Numbered from the stretch's first letter, positions 51,623 to 61,533 are shown. The stretch is DNA of 64,000 nt from Lentisphaerota bacterium (GCA_015061625.1 SUWG01000010.1:1-64000); one strand, 5' to 3'. A program made the numbers and translations. The notes: generated by a model not told the origin, from the letters alone.

Positions 51623-53383
51623 ATGCGGGTTCCGAGTTGTACTGTTCAGGCTACTCCGGTTGCTGCCGGTATTGCTATCGGCCGGGTGATGCTGATCCAC
51701 AGCGAGGCACAGGAAACGAAAAATGTTACGATCACCCCGGAAATGGTTCCGGCGGAATTGGAGCGTTTCCACACCGCATTGGCGATTACCAAAAAAGAAC
51801 TTCAGGAACTTCAGGAAAAACTCCGGATCAAACTCAACGACAGTGAAGCGGATATTTTTGAAGCGCATTTGCTGCTGGTCGATGACCGGACGATGGTTGC
51901 TGAAGTTGAGCGCAGTATTTCCGAAGAATTATTTGATGCTGAATCAGCAGTTTACCGGGCGGTGGATAAATTTGCCGCCGCCTTTTCAGCGGTCGAAGAT
52001 GCCTATTTGCAGGAAAGAGCGGTGGATGTCCGTGATGTCGGCCACCGGATCGCGGTAAATATTTCCGAGGTCGGTCCCCAGAATCTGGTTTATGATGAAC
52101 CGCGCATTGTGATCGCTTCCACGCTGACCCCGTCGGAAACGGTGGGGATGAACCGGGAAAAGGTATTGGGTTTTGCGGTGGAAACCGGCAGTACGACCAG
52201 TCATACGGCGATCCTGGCGCGTTCTCTGAAACTTCCGGCAGTGGTTGGTTTGCCCCGGCAGTTGCTTGACACGCTGACGGTTGCGGATAAGATGATCATT
52301 GATGGTTTCAGCGGCAAAGTTATCATCAATCCGGATGCCGGCACGGAAGAAGCGTACCGGTTGAAAAGCCGTGAAGCCGAAGAAATTTACCGGCAGTTGC
52401 GTGGCGAAAGTGATCTGCGGGCGGTGACGACGGATGGATTTTCGGTGGAGATCGCCGCCAATGTGGAGTTTCAGGAAGATTACAGTGAGATCCGGAAAAA
52501 CGGTGCCGGTGGCATCGGTTTATTCCGCACGGAATTTATCTTCATGGATGAAAAACATCTGCCGGATGAGGATGAACAGTTTGAAATTTATAAGAAACTG
52601 ATGATTTCAGCCGGAAATGATCCGGTGACGATCCGCACGATGGATATCGGCGGAGATAAACTAAATAGTGGCATAGTCCGTTCTGCGGAGCAGAATCCGT
52701 TTCTCGGTCTGCGTGGCATCCGGCTGTGTTTGCGTGAAAGACGTGATCTTTTTGAAATGCAGTTGCGTGCGTTGATACGGGCCGGTGTGCATGGCAATAT
52801 GCAGATCATGCTGCCGATGGTCAGTTGCATGGATGAGTTGCTGGAAACCAAAGAGATCATTGCCCGGCAGAAAGTGGAATTATCCCGGCGGGGAGTACCC
52901 TTTGCCGATTCGATCCCGCTGGGGGTGATGATCGAAACCCCGGCGGCGGCGATGACGGCGGATCGTTTTGCCCGTGAAGCGGATTTTTTCAGTATCGGGA
53001 GCAACGATTTGATCCAGTATACGATCGCTTCCGACCGGAGCAATGAAAGAGTGGCTCATTTGTACCGTCCGGCGCATCCGGCGGTGTTGCGTTTGATCAA
53101 GTTCACCGTTGAAGAAGCGGTCAAGCAGAATATTCCGGTGGCGGTTTGCGGTCAAATCGCCGAAGATATGTCGATGGTGCCGTTTCTGCTTGGTTTGGGG
53201 ATCAATGAATTGAGTATGTCCTCCGGAGCGATGCCGCTGGTAAAAAGATTGATCCGGAGTTTGTCGATGCATGAATGCGGCGAATTGGTAGGTAAGGCGT
53301 TGTTGTGTGACAATTCGGCGGATGTAACACTTTTGTCACAGGAAATGATCAGCCGTTGTGCGCCGGAATTGCTGGATATTTGA
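51623..53383 (+). CDS. ptsI: Phosphoenolpyruvate-protein phosphotransferase (enzyme I)
   Basis: Transfers phosphate from PEP to HPr. 586 residues, close to the usual 575. N-terminal HPr-binding helical part (about 30-140), phosphohistidine domain with His194 in GSTTSHTAILARSL, and the PEP-binding barrel with GIGLFRTEFIFMD, NPFLGLRGIRLCL, FFSIGSNDLIQYT and the active cysteine in VAVCGQIAED. All catalytic motifs are intact. It may serve a regulatory PTS, since no permease is linked here. The waaA gene follows after 16 bases. Confidence 0.96.
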   Translation: MRVPSCTVQATPVAAGIAIGRVMLIHSEAQETKNVTITPEMVPAELERFHTALAITKKELQELQEKLRIKLNDSEADIFEAHLLLVDDRTMVAEVERSISEELFDAESAVYRAVDKFAAAFSAVEDAYLQERAVDVRDVGHRIAVNISEVGPQNLVYDEPRIVIASTLTPSETVGMNREKVLGFAVETGSTTSHTAILARSLKLPAVVGLPRQLLDTLTVADKMIIDGFSGKVIINPDAGTEEAYRLKSREAEEIYRQLRGESDLRAVTTDGFSVEIAANVEFQEDYSEIRKNGAGGIGLFRTEFIFMDEKHLPDEDEQFEIYKKLMISAGNDPVTIRTMDIGGDKLNSGIVRSAEQNPFLGLRGIRLCLRERRDLFEMQLRALIRAGVHGNMQIMLPMVSCMDELLETKEIIARQKVELSRRGVPFADSIPLGVMIETPAAAMTADRFAREADFFSIGSNDLIQYTIASDRSNERVAHLYRPAHPAVLRLIKFTVEEAVKQNIPVAVCGQIAEDMSMVPFLLGLGINELSMSSGAMPLVKRLIRSLSMHECGELVGKALLCDNSADVTLLSQEMISRCAPELLDI

Positions 53384-53399
53384 GAGTACAGTAGGTAAA

Positions 53400-54683
53400 A
53401 TGGGAAGATTCATATATAATTTATTTTTGCCTTTGGGCTTTATTTTTTTCCTGCCGGAATTGATTTTGAAGTACCGTCGCCGCGGCGGTTGGAAAAGCAC
53501 TTTCGGTGAACGATTTGCCCGTTTCGGCAAGCGTAAAGAGGAGTTGAAGTCATTTCGCGGGGCGATCTGGATCCATGCGGTAAGTGTGGGTGAAACGGTG
53601 GTTGCGCTTTCTCTTATCCGCCGTTATTTGCAGCGTTATCCGGAAAGGAAGTTTATTCTTTCAACCACTACGACTACGGGGCAGGATGTGGCGCGGGCGA
53701 AGTGTCCGGAAAATACGGCAGTGATCTTTTGTCCGATCGATTTTCCGTGGATGGTGCGCAAAGCGTTGCGTCTTTTCCGTCCGGCGGAACTGGTGATATT
53801 TGAAACGGAGATCTGGCCCAATCTGATTTCGATAGCGGCGAATAAAGGAATTCCGGTGTGTCTGGTCAATGCCCGGATGTCGGATCATTCAGCCAAAGGC
53901 TACCGGCGGTTCGGGAAGTTGTTTTTCTCGCCGTTATTGCGTAAATTTTCCATGATCCTGACCCAGTCGGAAATCGATGCCAAACGCTTTCTGTCGGTTT
54001 CGCCGCGGGCGACGGTGGAAGTCGGCGGAAATATGAAGTTTGATCAGCAGATCCCGGAATTGCCGGAAGATAATGTTTTTGATGTTTATTTCGGCAAAGA
54101 TCCGGAAAGGGTGGTGGTTTTGGGAGCCAGCACGCATCCGGGGGAAGAAGATTTGCTGACGCAGAGTTTTTTGCAGTTGCAGAAAAGTTTTCCCGGATTG
54201 AAACTGGTGCTGGTGCCGCGCCATGCTGAAAGGGGCAATGATGTGGCGGCGATGCTGGAAAACAGTAAAGTCGCGTTTTGCCGGCGCAGTGATGATGCGT
54301 TACCGGAAAAAGTGGTGGATGTATTGTTGGCTGACACGACCGGAGAGATGCTGTTGCTGATGAATAGTGCCGATGTGGTGGTGATGGGCAAAAGTTTTGC
54401 CGGCCATGATGAGGGGCATAATCTGATTGAACCGGCATTGCTGGGCAAACCGATCGTTACCGGGCAGTTGTTGCGCAACTTCCGTTATATTCTCAAGGTG
54501 TTGGAAGACAGCAATGCGGTTTATTGCTGCAATGATGCGGAATTGACCGGGGTGTTGTCACAACTGATCGCCTCGGCAGATTTGCGGAAAGAGGCCGGTA
54601 TAAAAGCCTATAATGCCATTGCTCCGCACCGTGGCGCGGCAGACCGCACGATCGACACGCTGGAAAAGTTGCTGAAAAAGTAA
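53400..54683 (+). CDS. waaA: 3-deoxy-D-manno-octulosonic acid (KDO) transferase
   Basis: Adds KDO to lipid IVA, the first inner-core step of LPS. 427 residues, usual for GT30. Short N-terminal membrane anchor (about 4-20, FIYNLFLPLGFIFFLPELIL), then the glycosyltransferase domains: WIHAVSVGETVVAL with the catalytic Glu, FETEIWPNLI, and the donor site GHNLIEPALLGKPIVTG. The frame is open from 53358 inside ptsI, but ATG 53400 starts at the natural N-terminus. Terminated by the hairpin at 54703. Confidence 0.95.
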   Translation: MGRFIYNLFLPLGFIFFLPELILKYRRRGGWKSTFGERFARFGKRKEELKSFRGAIWIHAVSVGETVVALSLIRRYLQRYPERKFILSTTTTTGQDVARAKCPENTAVIFCPIDFPWMVRKALRLFRPAELVIFETEIWPNLISIAANKGIPVCLVNARMSDHSAKGYRRFGKLFFSPLLRKFSMILTQSEIDAKRFLSVSPRATVEVGGNMKFDQQIPELPEDNVFDVYFGKDPERVVVLGASTHPGEEDLLTQSFLQLQKSFPGLKLVLVPRHAERGNDVAAMLENSKVAFCRRSDDALPEKVVDVLLADTTGEMLLLMNSADVVVMGKSFAGHDEGHNLIEPALLGKPIVTGQLLRNFRYILKVLEDSNAVYCCNDAELTGVLSQLIASADLRKEAGIKAYNAIAPHRGAADRTIDTLEKLLKK

Positions 54684-54702
54684 TACGGTATTTAACAAAA
54701 TA

Positions 54703-54747
54703 ACGGACATTGTGGAAAGATCATCCGCAGTGTCCGTTTTGTTTTTT
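54703..54747 (+). terminator. Intrinsic terminator of ptsH-ptsI-waaA
   Basis: Stem 54703-54716 with 54724-54737 (14 pairs, two G-U), loop of 7, followed by TTTTGTTTTTT. Confidence 0.88.
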
Positions 54748-54770
54748 CATATCTATTGTTAGCAGATGCC

Positions 54771-54807
54771 AAAAAAAGACTGCTGCAAAACAAACGTTTT
54801 GCAGCAG
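54771..54807 (-). terminator. Intrinsic terminator of the LRR gene
   Basis: Perfect 12-bp stem (54780-54791 with 54796-54807), loop of 4; on the minus strand it is followed by seven Ts (54777-54771). Confidence 0.88.
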
Positions 54808-54830
54808 CCCCAGTTGACTTTGTCCGGTTA

Positions 54831-57800
54831 TTACCGCCGGATCACTTGGCAATTACTGGGAAATGTTTCATTTGTTACCCGGCAATACGGTGGGATAGTT
54901 ATACTGCTTAAATTTTTACAGTCGGCAAAAGCCCAAGGTCCGATCATTCGTACACTATCAGGGATGTTGATATGTCTTAAACTTGTACAAGCTGCGAATA
55001 CATGTCTGTCAAAGAATTTTACTCCATCTGGAATATGGATACTTTGTAAACTTGAGCATCCTTCAAATACTCCGGGTCTTAATAGAGTAACACTATCTGG
55101 AATGGAAACGGTGGTTAATGCTGAACAGTAATAAAATAATCCTTGGGGTAAATATGTTAGACCATGCTTTATATTTACAGTTGTTAATTTGTTGCAATAT
55201 GAAAAGACATTGATACCGAATTCTCTCACACTTCCGGGGATTGTGATGTCTGTTAAACCTGAACATCCGGCAAAAGCAGTATCTCCGATGTGTGTTACAC
55301 TATCCGGGATGTTGATTTGCCTTAAACTGGCACAACCATTGAATACATCTCGGTCAAATGATATTGTGCCGTCGGGAATGGTGACATTTTGCAAACTTGA
55401 GCATTTATGAAATACTCCGGGGCCGAAATGGGTGACACTGGCCGGAATGGAAACGGTGGTTAATGCTGTGCATTCATAAAATAATCCCTGTGGCAAATAT
55501 GTTATACCGTGTCCTATATTCGCAGTCTCTAATTTTTTGCAGTACGAAAAGACATTGATACCGAATTCTTTCACACTTCCGGGAATGGAGATGGTGGGCA
55601 AACTTGTACATGAGGCAAATGCTTCTTCACCAATGGTTGTCACATTTGAGGGGATATTGATATTTCTCAAACCTGTGCAATCTTTGAATGCTCCTGTTCT
55701 GATGGTGACGACACTGTCAGATAGAGTCACATCAGCCAATTTGTAACATCTGGTAAAAGCATAATCGCCGATAGTTGTGACTTTATCCGGGAGGGTGATA
55801 TTGGTCAAGCCGGTACAATCTGCAAATGTTGCAACTTCAATGCTGACCAACTGGCTGGGAAGTTTGATTTCGGTCAATTTGTAACACTGTACAAAAGCAT
55901 AAGAACCTATATTGGTTACACTCTCCGGGAGGCTGATTTGAGCCAAATTATGACATTGATGAAATGCCCCCTGTTCGAGAGTTGTTACACCATGCTCAAT
56001 GGCAACTTGAGACAAACTGCGGCAACGGTTGAATGTATTGAATTTGATCGTTTTCACACTTCCGGGAATGGTGATAGCAGTAAGGGCAAAACATTCTAAA
56101 AATGCTTCCCGCCCGATATCGGTTACGCTGGCTGGGATGGTGATATGAGTCAGACTGCTGCAATTCTTGAATGCACCGTCACCGATGGTGAGCAAGCCAT
56201 GGGAAAGATCGACCCTTGCAAGTTTATCACACCAGATAAATGCATCCATTCCGATATATTTTACACTTCCGGGAATGGTGATTTGAGTCAGACTTTTGCA
56301 CCAGCCGAAAACTCCGCGACCGATATTTTCAACTCCATTATTAATGGTGACCGAGGATAAATTTTCGCAGAAAATAAAAGCATCCCACTGAATATCTCTA
56401 ACACTTGATGGAATGGTGATACTCTGCAAACTTTTGCACTCTTTGAATGCTCTTTCTCCGATAATAACGACCCCTTCCGGAATGGTCACACTGGTCAGAT
56501 TCAGGCATTGGGCAAATGCGTCATTGCCGATGGCAGTTACTCCATCGGGAATGATACATCTGGTAATATTTTTATTAACCACTCCGACAACGGTTTTGCC
56601 ATCGGCACTTAACACACACAAGTCATATCCTTGAGCCTGTCTGCGGGCAATTTCCTGTCTGCGTGCTTCTTCCTGCCGTCTGCGGACTTCTTCCTGCCGC
56701 TGTTGGCGGATTTCCTCACGTCCTTTCCAGTTTATGTAGCGAATACCGGTTTCGTTTTCAAGTCTGCATCCTTGAGGTACAGTGACCGTGCCTAAACTTG
56801 TACAGCCGAAAAAGGCATGGGATTCAATAAATTCCAAATCTGCCGGCAAAACAACTTCTTTCAAATTTGTGCATCCACTGAATGTACCCCGTTGGATGCC
56901 TTTTATCCCATCCGGAATAACAATAGTGTCTAAACCTGTACATCCCTTAAATGCATAGCCGTCAATCGTGGTTACACTGGCCGGAATTTCAATAGCGGTC
57001 AAACTTGAACAATCCAGGAATGCATACCCGGAAATCTCAGTGACTCCATTATGGAGAATTACTCTTTTTAAACTTGAGCATCCGTTAAGGAAATTAATGG
57101 AGGTTACACCTTTGGGAATATTGATTTCGGTTAACGCAGTGCAATTGGTAAAAGCCCAATTACCAATAGATGTTATATTATCGTGAAATGTAATTCCGGT
57201 CAAATTGCTGCATCCGGCAAATACACTGTCATCAATTGAAGTTACACTTGCCGGGACTGTATAGTTGCCGCTGAATTCTATCGGGAAATAGAGCAATTTT
57301 TTTTGATTGACGTCAATCAATGCTCCCGATGCGTCATTTTGAAAAATCTGGTTGCCGGAAGCGACTTTTACCGATTTTATTCCGGTCAAGGCTCCGCTGC
57401 CAATCGTGGTTACACTTGCCGGGATGGTGATTTCATTCAACGAGGTGCAACCGGAAAATACATGAGGTTTGATAGTTGTTACAGTGTCCGGAATATTGAT
57501 TGTACTCAGACTTTTGCATCCGCAAAATAAAAATGAATTAAGGACAGTCAGTGCATTTGACAGTCTGACTTTTGTCAGATTTTCACATCCAATAAATGCT
57601 CTTTCCCCGATGCTGGTCACACTGTCGGGGATGGTGATTTCAGACAAACCGGTGCATTGGTCAAATGCTCTTTCTCCGATGCTGGTCACACTATCCGCAA
57701 TGATGACCGTGGTTAAACGTGAGCAGTAGGAAAATGCACTTGCTCCGATGCTGCGTACTCCGCGTGAAATCGTGACTTTGGTTAAATTGTCGCAACTTGT

Positions 57801-59606
57801 GAAAGTGTTATTAAAAATAGCACTTACTCCCTGAGGAATAATGATTTCAGTCAGTTTGTCACATCCTGAAAATGCTTGCTCGCCGATGTGGGTCAATCCG
57901 GCCGGGAGATTTATTTCCTCCAAACCAGTACAGCCTTTGAATGCTTCAGCATCAATGTATGTAACACTATCCGGAATGGTGATACTGTATAAGGTCGTCC
58001 ATTCGGAAAATGCGCCTCGTCCGATGGTGGTGACACCATCCGGGATGATACAGGTACGGTATTCGCGGTTTTTTACTTCAGAGGCGACACCGGTAACGGT
58101 TTTGCCGTCAGAACTTAAAATACACAGATCATAACCGAGAAGTTCCCGGTATCGCGGACGCAGTCCGATAGTTCCCAGATTGACCGTTGAAAAATCGATG
58201 GAAAGCACCAACTTGGATAAATTTCTGCAACTCTGAAAAGCCTGTTCTCCGAGAGATTCCAGACTTCCAGGCAGGATAACTTCCTGCAATCCGGTATTGC
58301 GGAAGGCTTGTTTCCCGATGGAGGTGACTCCTTCGGGAATGATGATGGTGGTCAAATTGCTGCAGCCGTCAAAAGCGTTATCGCCGATGGTTTTAACGCT
58401 GGCAGGAATAGTGATGCTGGTCAAGTTGTTGCAACCTTTGAAGGCATTGTCGGCAATAGAGGTCACACTGTCAGGAATGATCACTTCAGTTAATCCGGAA
58501 CAATTCTCAAATGCGCTGATTCCGATCGTGGTCACTCCATCCGGAATGGTGATGCCGGTCAGACTGCTGCAGTTGTAAAAAGTATTGGCATCAATGACTG
58601 TTATGCCCTGCGGCAGAGTGATTTCAGTCAAACTGGAACATTCATAAAATGCCCTTGCTCCGATCGTTGTCACACTATCCGGAATATTGATGGCGGTCAA
58701 ACGGGAACACCCGTCAAATGCTCCGGCGTTGATGGTGGTCAAACTTTCCGGCAGGATTATTTCCTGAAAACTCCGGTGTTGAAAGGCATTGGCCGCAATG
58801 GTGGTCACTCCATTAGGCACTATACATTTGGGAACCGGGCGGTATATCACTTCAGTAACCGTTTTGCCGTCACTGCTCACAATACACATATCCAAGCCCT
58901 GTTCATAGCGCGATTCCTGCCAGAAATACCAACCGGCATAACCACCGCCGCCCAACAGAATAATGACCGCAAGGATCAAAAACACCAGAAGTTTGCGTTT
59001 TTTGGCACCTTTTTTGGCAGTTTTTTCCAAATCGTCCACGTTGGGCAGCATGGAAAAGAGTTTTTCGGTGGCTTCTTTGACCGGATTGACCATCTCGGCG
59101 GTCAGGAGGATTTGACTGTTGAGCAGCTCTTTTTCTTTTGTAAGCGATTCTTCAAGCAGTTTGAGGTTTTCTTCCTGACCATTCAGCAGTTGTTTCAAAT
59201 TTTTTATTTTGCTGAAACGTTCCAGAAGTTGAATGCGGAGTCCGATTTCGGTACGCAGTTGGTTGTTGAGATTTTGGGCCGCCTGTAATTGCTGCATGGC
59301 CTGTTGCTGTCTGGCAAGGATACCATTCAGATAAGCCGCCAGTGCCGGATCGGCAAGTTGTAAAGCGATCGCAAAATTCCGCTGTTGCGATATTCCGGGA
59401 ATATTGACTAACATATCCCGGTTGGCAACCGCATTTTCCGCCATGGATAAATAGAGATACCCCAAGGCATTCTGCGGCTCCGCATTGAGCAGCTGCAAAC
59501 ACGCCATGCCGCCATTCTGGAAGTCGCCGGCTTCGATCAACGTGATCGCTTGTTGCAGCAGCGGATTGATCTGCGCCGGAATTGAAAAATTGTTTTCTTC
59601 TGCCAT
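54831..59606 (-). CDS. Giant membrane-anchored BspA-type leucine-rich repeat protein
   Basis: 1591 residues. Parts: N-terminal helical, TPR-like region (1-100), coiled coil (about 100-195), basic stretch then one membrane segment (205-229, KLLVFLILAVIILLGGGGYA), and more than 1300 residues of BspA-type (LRR_5) repeats, about 23 residues each, of the type 'ITIPDSVTSIGERAFxGC'. Three headers with SSDGKTV or SADGKTV (about 240, 490 and 990) start three repeat blocks; the third is preceded by an Arg/Glu/Gln-rich helix (about 962-989). No classical signal peptide, so the N-terminus is probably cytoplasmic and the repeats outside. GGGGTGA supports ATG 59606. Base composition is more AT-rich than neighbours. 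Function unknown; such repeats often bind proteins or surfaces. Confidence 0.88.
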   Translation of the reverse strand: MAEENNFSIPAQINPLLQQAITLIEAGDFQNGGMACLQLLNAEPQNALGYLYLSMAENAVANRDMLVNIPGISQQRNFAIALQLADPALAAYLNGILARQQQAMQQLQAAQNLNNQLRTEIGLRIQLLERFSKIKNLKQLLNGQEENLKLLEESLTKEKELLNSQILLTAEMVNPVKEATEKLFSMLPNVDDLEKTAKKGAKKRKLLVFLILAVIILLGGGGYAGWYFWQESRYEQGLDMCIVSSDGKTVTEVIYRPVPKCIVPNGVTTIAANAFQHRSFQEIILPESLTTINAGAFDGCSRLTAINIPDSVTTIGARAFYECSSLTEITLPQGITVIDANTFYNCSSLTGITIPDGVTTIGISAFENCSGLTEVIIPDSVTSIADNAFKGCNNLTSITIPASVKTIGDNAFDGCSNLTTIIIPEGVTSIGKQAFRNTGLQEVILPGSLESLGEQAFQSCRNLSKLVLSIDFSTVNLGTIGLRPRYRELLGYDLCILSSDGKTVTGVASEVKNREYRTCIIPDGVTTIGRGAFSEWTTLYSITIPDSVTYIDAEAFKGCTGLEEINLPAGLTHIGEQAFSGCDKLTEIIIPQGVSAIFNNTFTSCDNLTKVTISRGVRSIGASAFSYCSRLTTVIIADSVTSIGERAFDQCTGLSEITIPDSVTSIGERAFIGCENLTKVRLSNALTVLNSFLFCGCKSLSTINIPDTVTTIKPHVFSGCTSLNEITIPASVTTIGSGALTGIKSVKVASGNQIFQNDASGALIDVNQKKLLYFPIEFSGNYTVPASVTSIDDSVFAGCSNLTGITFHDNITSIGNWAFTNCTALTEINIPKGVTSINFLNGCSSLKRVILHNGVTEISGYAFLDCSSLTAIEIPASVTTIDGYAFKGCTGLDTIVIPDGIKGIQRGTFSGCTNLKEVVLPADLEFIESHAFFGCTSLGTVTVPQGCRLENETGIRYINWKGREEIRQQRQEEVRRRQEEARRQEIARRQAQGYDLCVLSADGKTVVGVVNKNITRCIIPDGVTAIGNDAFAQCLNLTSVTIPEGVVIIGERAFKECKSLQSITIPSSVRDIQWDAFIFCENLSSVTINNGVENIGRGVFGWCKSLTQITIPGSVKYIGMDAFIWCDKLARVDLSHGLLTIGDGAFKNCSSLTHITIPASVTDIGREAFLECFALTAITIPGSVKTIKFNTFNRCRSLSQVAIEHGVTTLEQGAFHQCHNLAQISLPESVTNIGSYAFVQCYKLTEIKLPSQLVSIEVATFADCTGLTNITLPDKVTTIGDYAFTRCYKLADVTLSDSVVTIRTGAFKDCTGLRNINIPSNVTTIGEEAFASCTSLPTISIPGSVKEFGINVFSYCKKLETANIGHGITYLPQGLFYECTALTTVSIPASVTHFGPGVFHKCSSLQNVTIPDGTISFDRDVFNGCASLRQINIPDSVTHIGDTAFAGCSGLTDITIPGSVREFGINVFSYCNKLTTVNIKHGLTYLPQGLFYYCSALTTVSIPDSVTLLRPGVFEGCSSLQSIHIPDGVKFFDRHVFAACTSLRHINIPDSVRMIGPWAFADCKNLSSITIPPYCRVTNETFPSNCQVIRR

Positions 59607-59639
59607 TATTTCACCCCACATGATTTTGGCTTGTTTTGA

Positions 59640-60263
59640 TTATTTACCGGCGTCCTCCAAAACAAAGACTCCGCCGATAGCGAATAAATTCGGTTTGCGT
59701 CTGGTCATCCGCGGATAGCGGCCGGAAACCGGATATTCAGCAACGATCCGGATTCCGAGGTCAGAGCATAAATTACGAAAATCTTTCAATGTGCAAAAGT
59801 GGATGTTTGGCGTGTCATACCACTGAAACGGCATATGGGAACTGCGCGGCATTTTACCTTTGAATGCCACCTGCAAACGGCACCGCCAGTGACCGAAATT
59901 GATCACGCTCACTGCCGCCCTTTTGCCGATACGCACAATATCTTTCAACAACCGGTCGGGCCGCCGGGTCTCCTGTAAGGTGTGGCTCAAGACTGCCAGA
60001 TCAAAAGATTGTGCCGGCAGATAATTCAAATCATCATTGAGATCACCCTGAATGACCGGCACCCCGTTGCCGATGCAGTGGACGATCGAATCCTGATCGA
60101 TTTCCAAACCGAGGATCGATGCCCCTTTATCTTTTTTCAACTGCTTCAGAAATATTCCGTCTCCGCAACCGAGATCCAGCACTTTCATTCCCGGAGAAAC
60201 CAATTCGGCGATGATTTCCAGATCCCGTCTGCGGTTCGCGTCAAAATTTGCTTTGTTATTCAT
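59640..60263 (-). CDS. metW: Methionine biosynthesis protein MetW
   Basis: 207-residue methyltransferase-fold protein paired with MetX in many bacteria; reported to associate with and stimulate the acetyltransferase. It has the SAM-site motif VLDLGCGDGIFLKQL and the MetW-specific segments SHTLQETRRPDRLLKDIVRIG and KPNLFAIGGVFVL. It overlaps the metX stop by 4 bases, so the two are coupled. Confidence 0.92.
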   Translation of the reverse strand: MNNKANFDANRRRDLEIIAELVSPGMKVLDLGCGDGIFLKQLKKDKGASILGLEIDQDSIVHCIGNGVPVIQGDLNDDLNYLPAQSFDLAVLSHTLQETRRPDRLLKDIVRIGKRAAVSVINFGHWRCRLQVAFKGKMPRSSHMPFQWYDTPNIHFCTLKDFRNLCSDLGIRIVAEYPVSGRYPRMTRRKPNLFAIGGVFVLEDAGK

Positions 60264-61426
60264 CTTGAATATGCCTCCTGCTGATAATGGAGGAAATCTC
60301 TCACCATCCGCCCCAGAGTATCAACTTCGAGCAGGAATGCGTCGTGGCCGTAGCCGGATTTGATTTCACAGAAACTCACTTCGTTGCCGTTGGTCAGCAA
60401 CGCATCGACGATCCGCCGGGATTGACTGGTCGGAAAGAGCCAGTCGCTGGAAAAGGAAACCACCAGAAATGCCGCTTTGACCTTTTCAAAGGCCTTGGCC
60501 AGATCGCCGCCGGTATTGGCAGTCAGATCGAAGTAGTCCGTGGAACGGGTGATATAGAAGTAACTGTTGGCATCGAATCTTTCCACAAAACGCCGCCCCT
60601 GATACTGCAAATAACTTTCCACGGCAAAGTCGAAGTCAAAATCGTAGTCGTAATTATCTGATTTGTCCTGCAATGACCGGCCGAATTTGCGGCTGATGGA
60701 TTCTTCCGACAGATAGGTGATATGCGCCAGCATTCTTGCCGCTGCCAGTCCCCGTGCCGGAACATTTTCCGCATCATATTCGCCGCCTTTCCAATTCGGG
60801 TCGGCTTTGATCGCTTCACGGGCGACCCAGTCAAAGGCGATATTCTGCGGAGAATATTGACACGCCGTGGCAATGGGGATCACTGCCTGCATCATTTCCG
60901 GATAACTTACCGCCCATTGCAACACCTGCATTCCGCCCATGGAACCGCCCAGCACCGCCAGCAGTTTTTCAATGCCGAGGTGGTCGATCAACTGTTTCTG
61001 CGCGCGAACCATGTCGGCGACGGTGATCACCGGAAAACTCATATTGTAAGGTTTGCCGGTATCCGGATCGATCGACTGCGGTCCGGTCGAGCCGGAACAG
61101 CCGCCGATCACATTGGAACAGATCACAAAATATTTATTGGTATCCACCATTTTGCCCGGTCCGATCATCTCATCCCACCATCCCGGTTTCTTATCTTCCG
61201 GGGTATGGCGGCCGCAGACGTGGGCATCGCCGGTCAGGGCATGATTGACCAGCACCGCATTGGATTTATCAGCATTGAGGGTGCCGGCGGTTTCATAACG
61301 GATATTGACATCTTTGAGGATCCGGCCGCAATCCAGCTGCAGAGGTTCCGGCAAGCGGAAATCCTGCGGTGTGGTGATGAAAACCGGTTCATTTACAGTT
61401 TGCGTTTCGATTTTAAGACACTCCAT
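60260..61426 (-). CDS. metX: Homoserine O-acetyltransferase
   Basis: Acetylates homoserine with acetyl-CoA, first committed step to methionine. 388 residues, alpha/beta-hydrolase fold. Nucleophile Ser162 in VLGGSMGGMQVLQW; acid Asp in FSSDWLFPTSQ; base His in GYGHDAFLLE. NHALTGDAHVCGRH and GGCSGSTGPQSIDPDTG are MetX hallmarks. The promoter at 61446-61474 would give a leader of only about 13 bases with no ribosome site, so translation may be leaderless-like. No SAM riboswitch precedes it. Confidence 0.95.
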   Translation of the reverse strand: MECLKIETQTVNEPVFITTPQDFRLPEPLQLDCGRILKDVNIRYETAGTLNADKSNAVLVNHALTGDAHVCGRHTPEDKKPGWWDEMIGPGKMVDTNKYFVICSNVIGGCSGSTGPQSIDPDTGKPYNMSFPVITVADMVRAQKQLIDHLGIEKLLAVLGGSMGGMQVLQWAVSYPEMMQAVIPIATACQYSPQNIAFDWVAREAIKADPNWKGGEYDAENVPARGLAAARMLAHITYLSEESISRKFGRSLQDKSDNYDYDFDFDFAVESYLQYQGRRFVERFDANSYFYITRSTDYFDLTANTGGDLAKAFEKVKAAFLVVSFSSDWLFPTSQSRRIVDALLTNGNEVSFCEIKSGYGHDAFLLEVDTLGRMVRDFLHYQQEAYSR

Positions 61427-61445
61427 GTTAGACAGTTTAACTTAT

Positions 61446-61474
61446 AATATAACCTGCAATTCAACATTTTTCAA
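61446..61474 (-). promoter_or_regulatory. Predicted promoter of metX-metW
   Basis: On the minus strand TTGAAA (61474-61469), 17-base spacer, TATATT (61451-61446), only 20 bases from the metX ATG. Confidence 0.75.
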
Positions 61475-61485
61475 TTAATAAACAC

Positions 61486-61514
61486 TTGACATTTGCCGGA
61501 AAATGCTTTATAGT
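61486..61514 (+). promoter_or_regulatory. Predicted promoter of the exported hydrolase gene
   Basis: Consensus TTGACA (61486-61491), 17-base spacer, TATAGT (61509-61514), 20 bases before the ATG. The -35 is 12 bases from the divergent metX -35. Confidence 0.75.
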
Positions 61515-61533
61515 ATTAAAGAAAGGGGTTTTT

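Noticed and set aside
61427-61485. SAM riboswitch before metX
   Set aside because: The gap to the divergent promoter is too short and contains no S-box-like stems.
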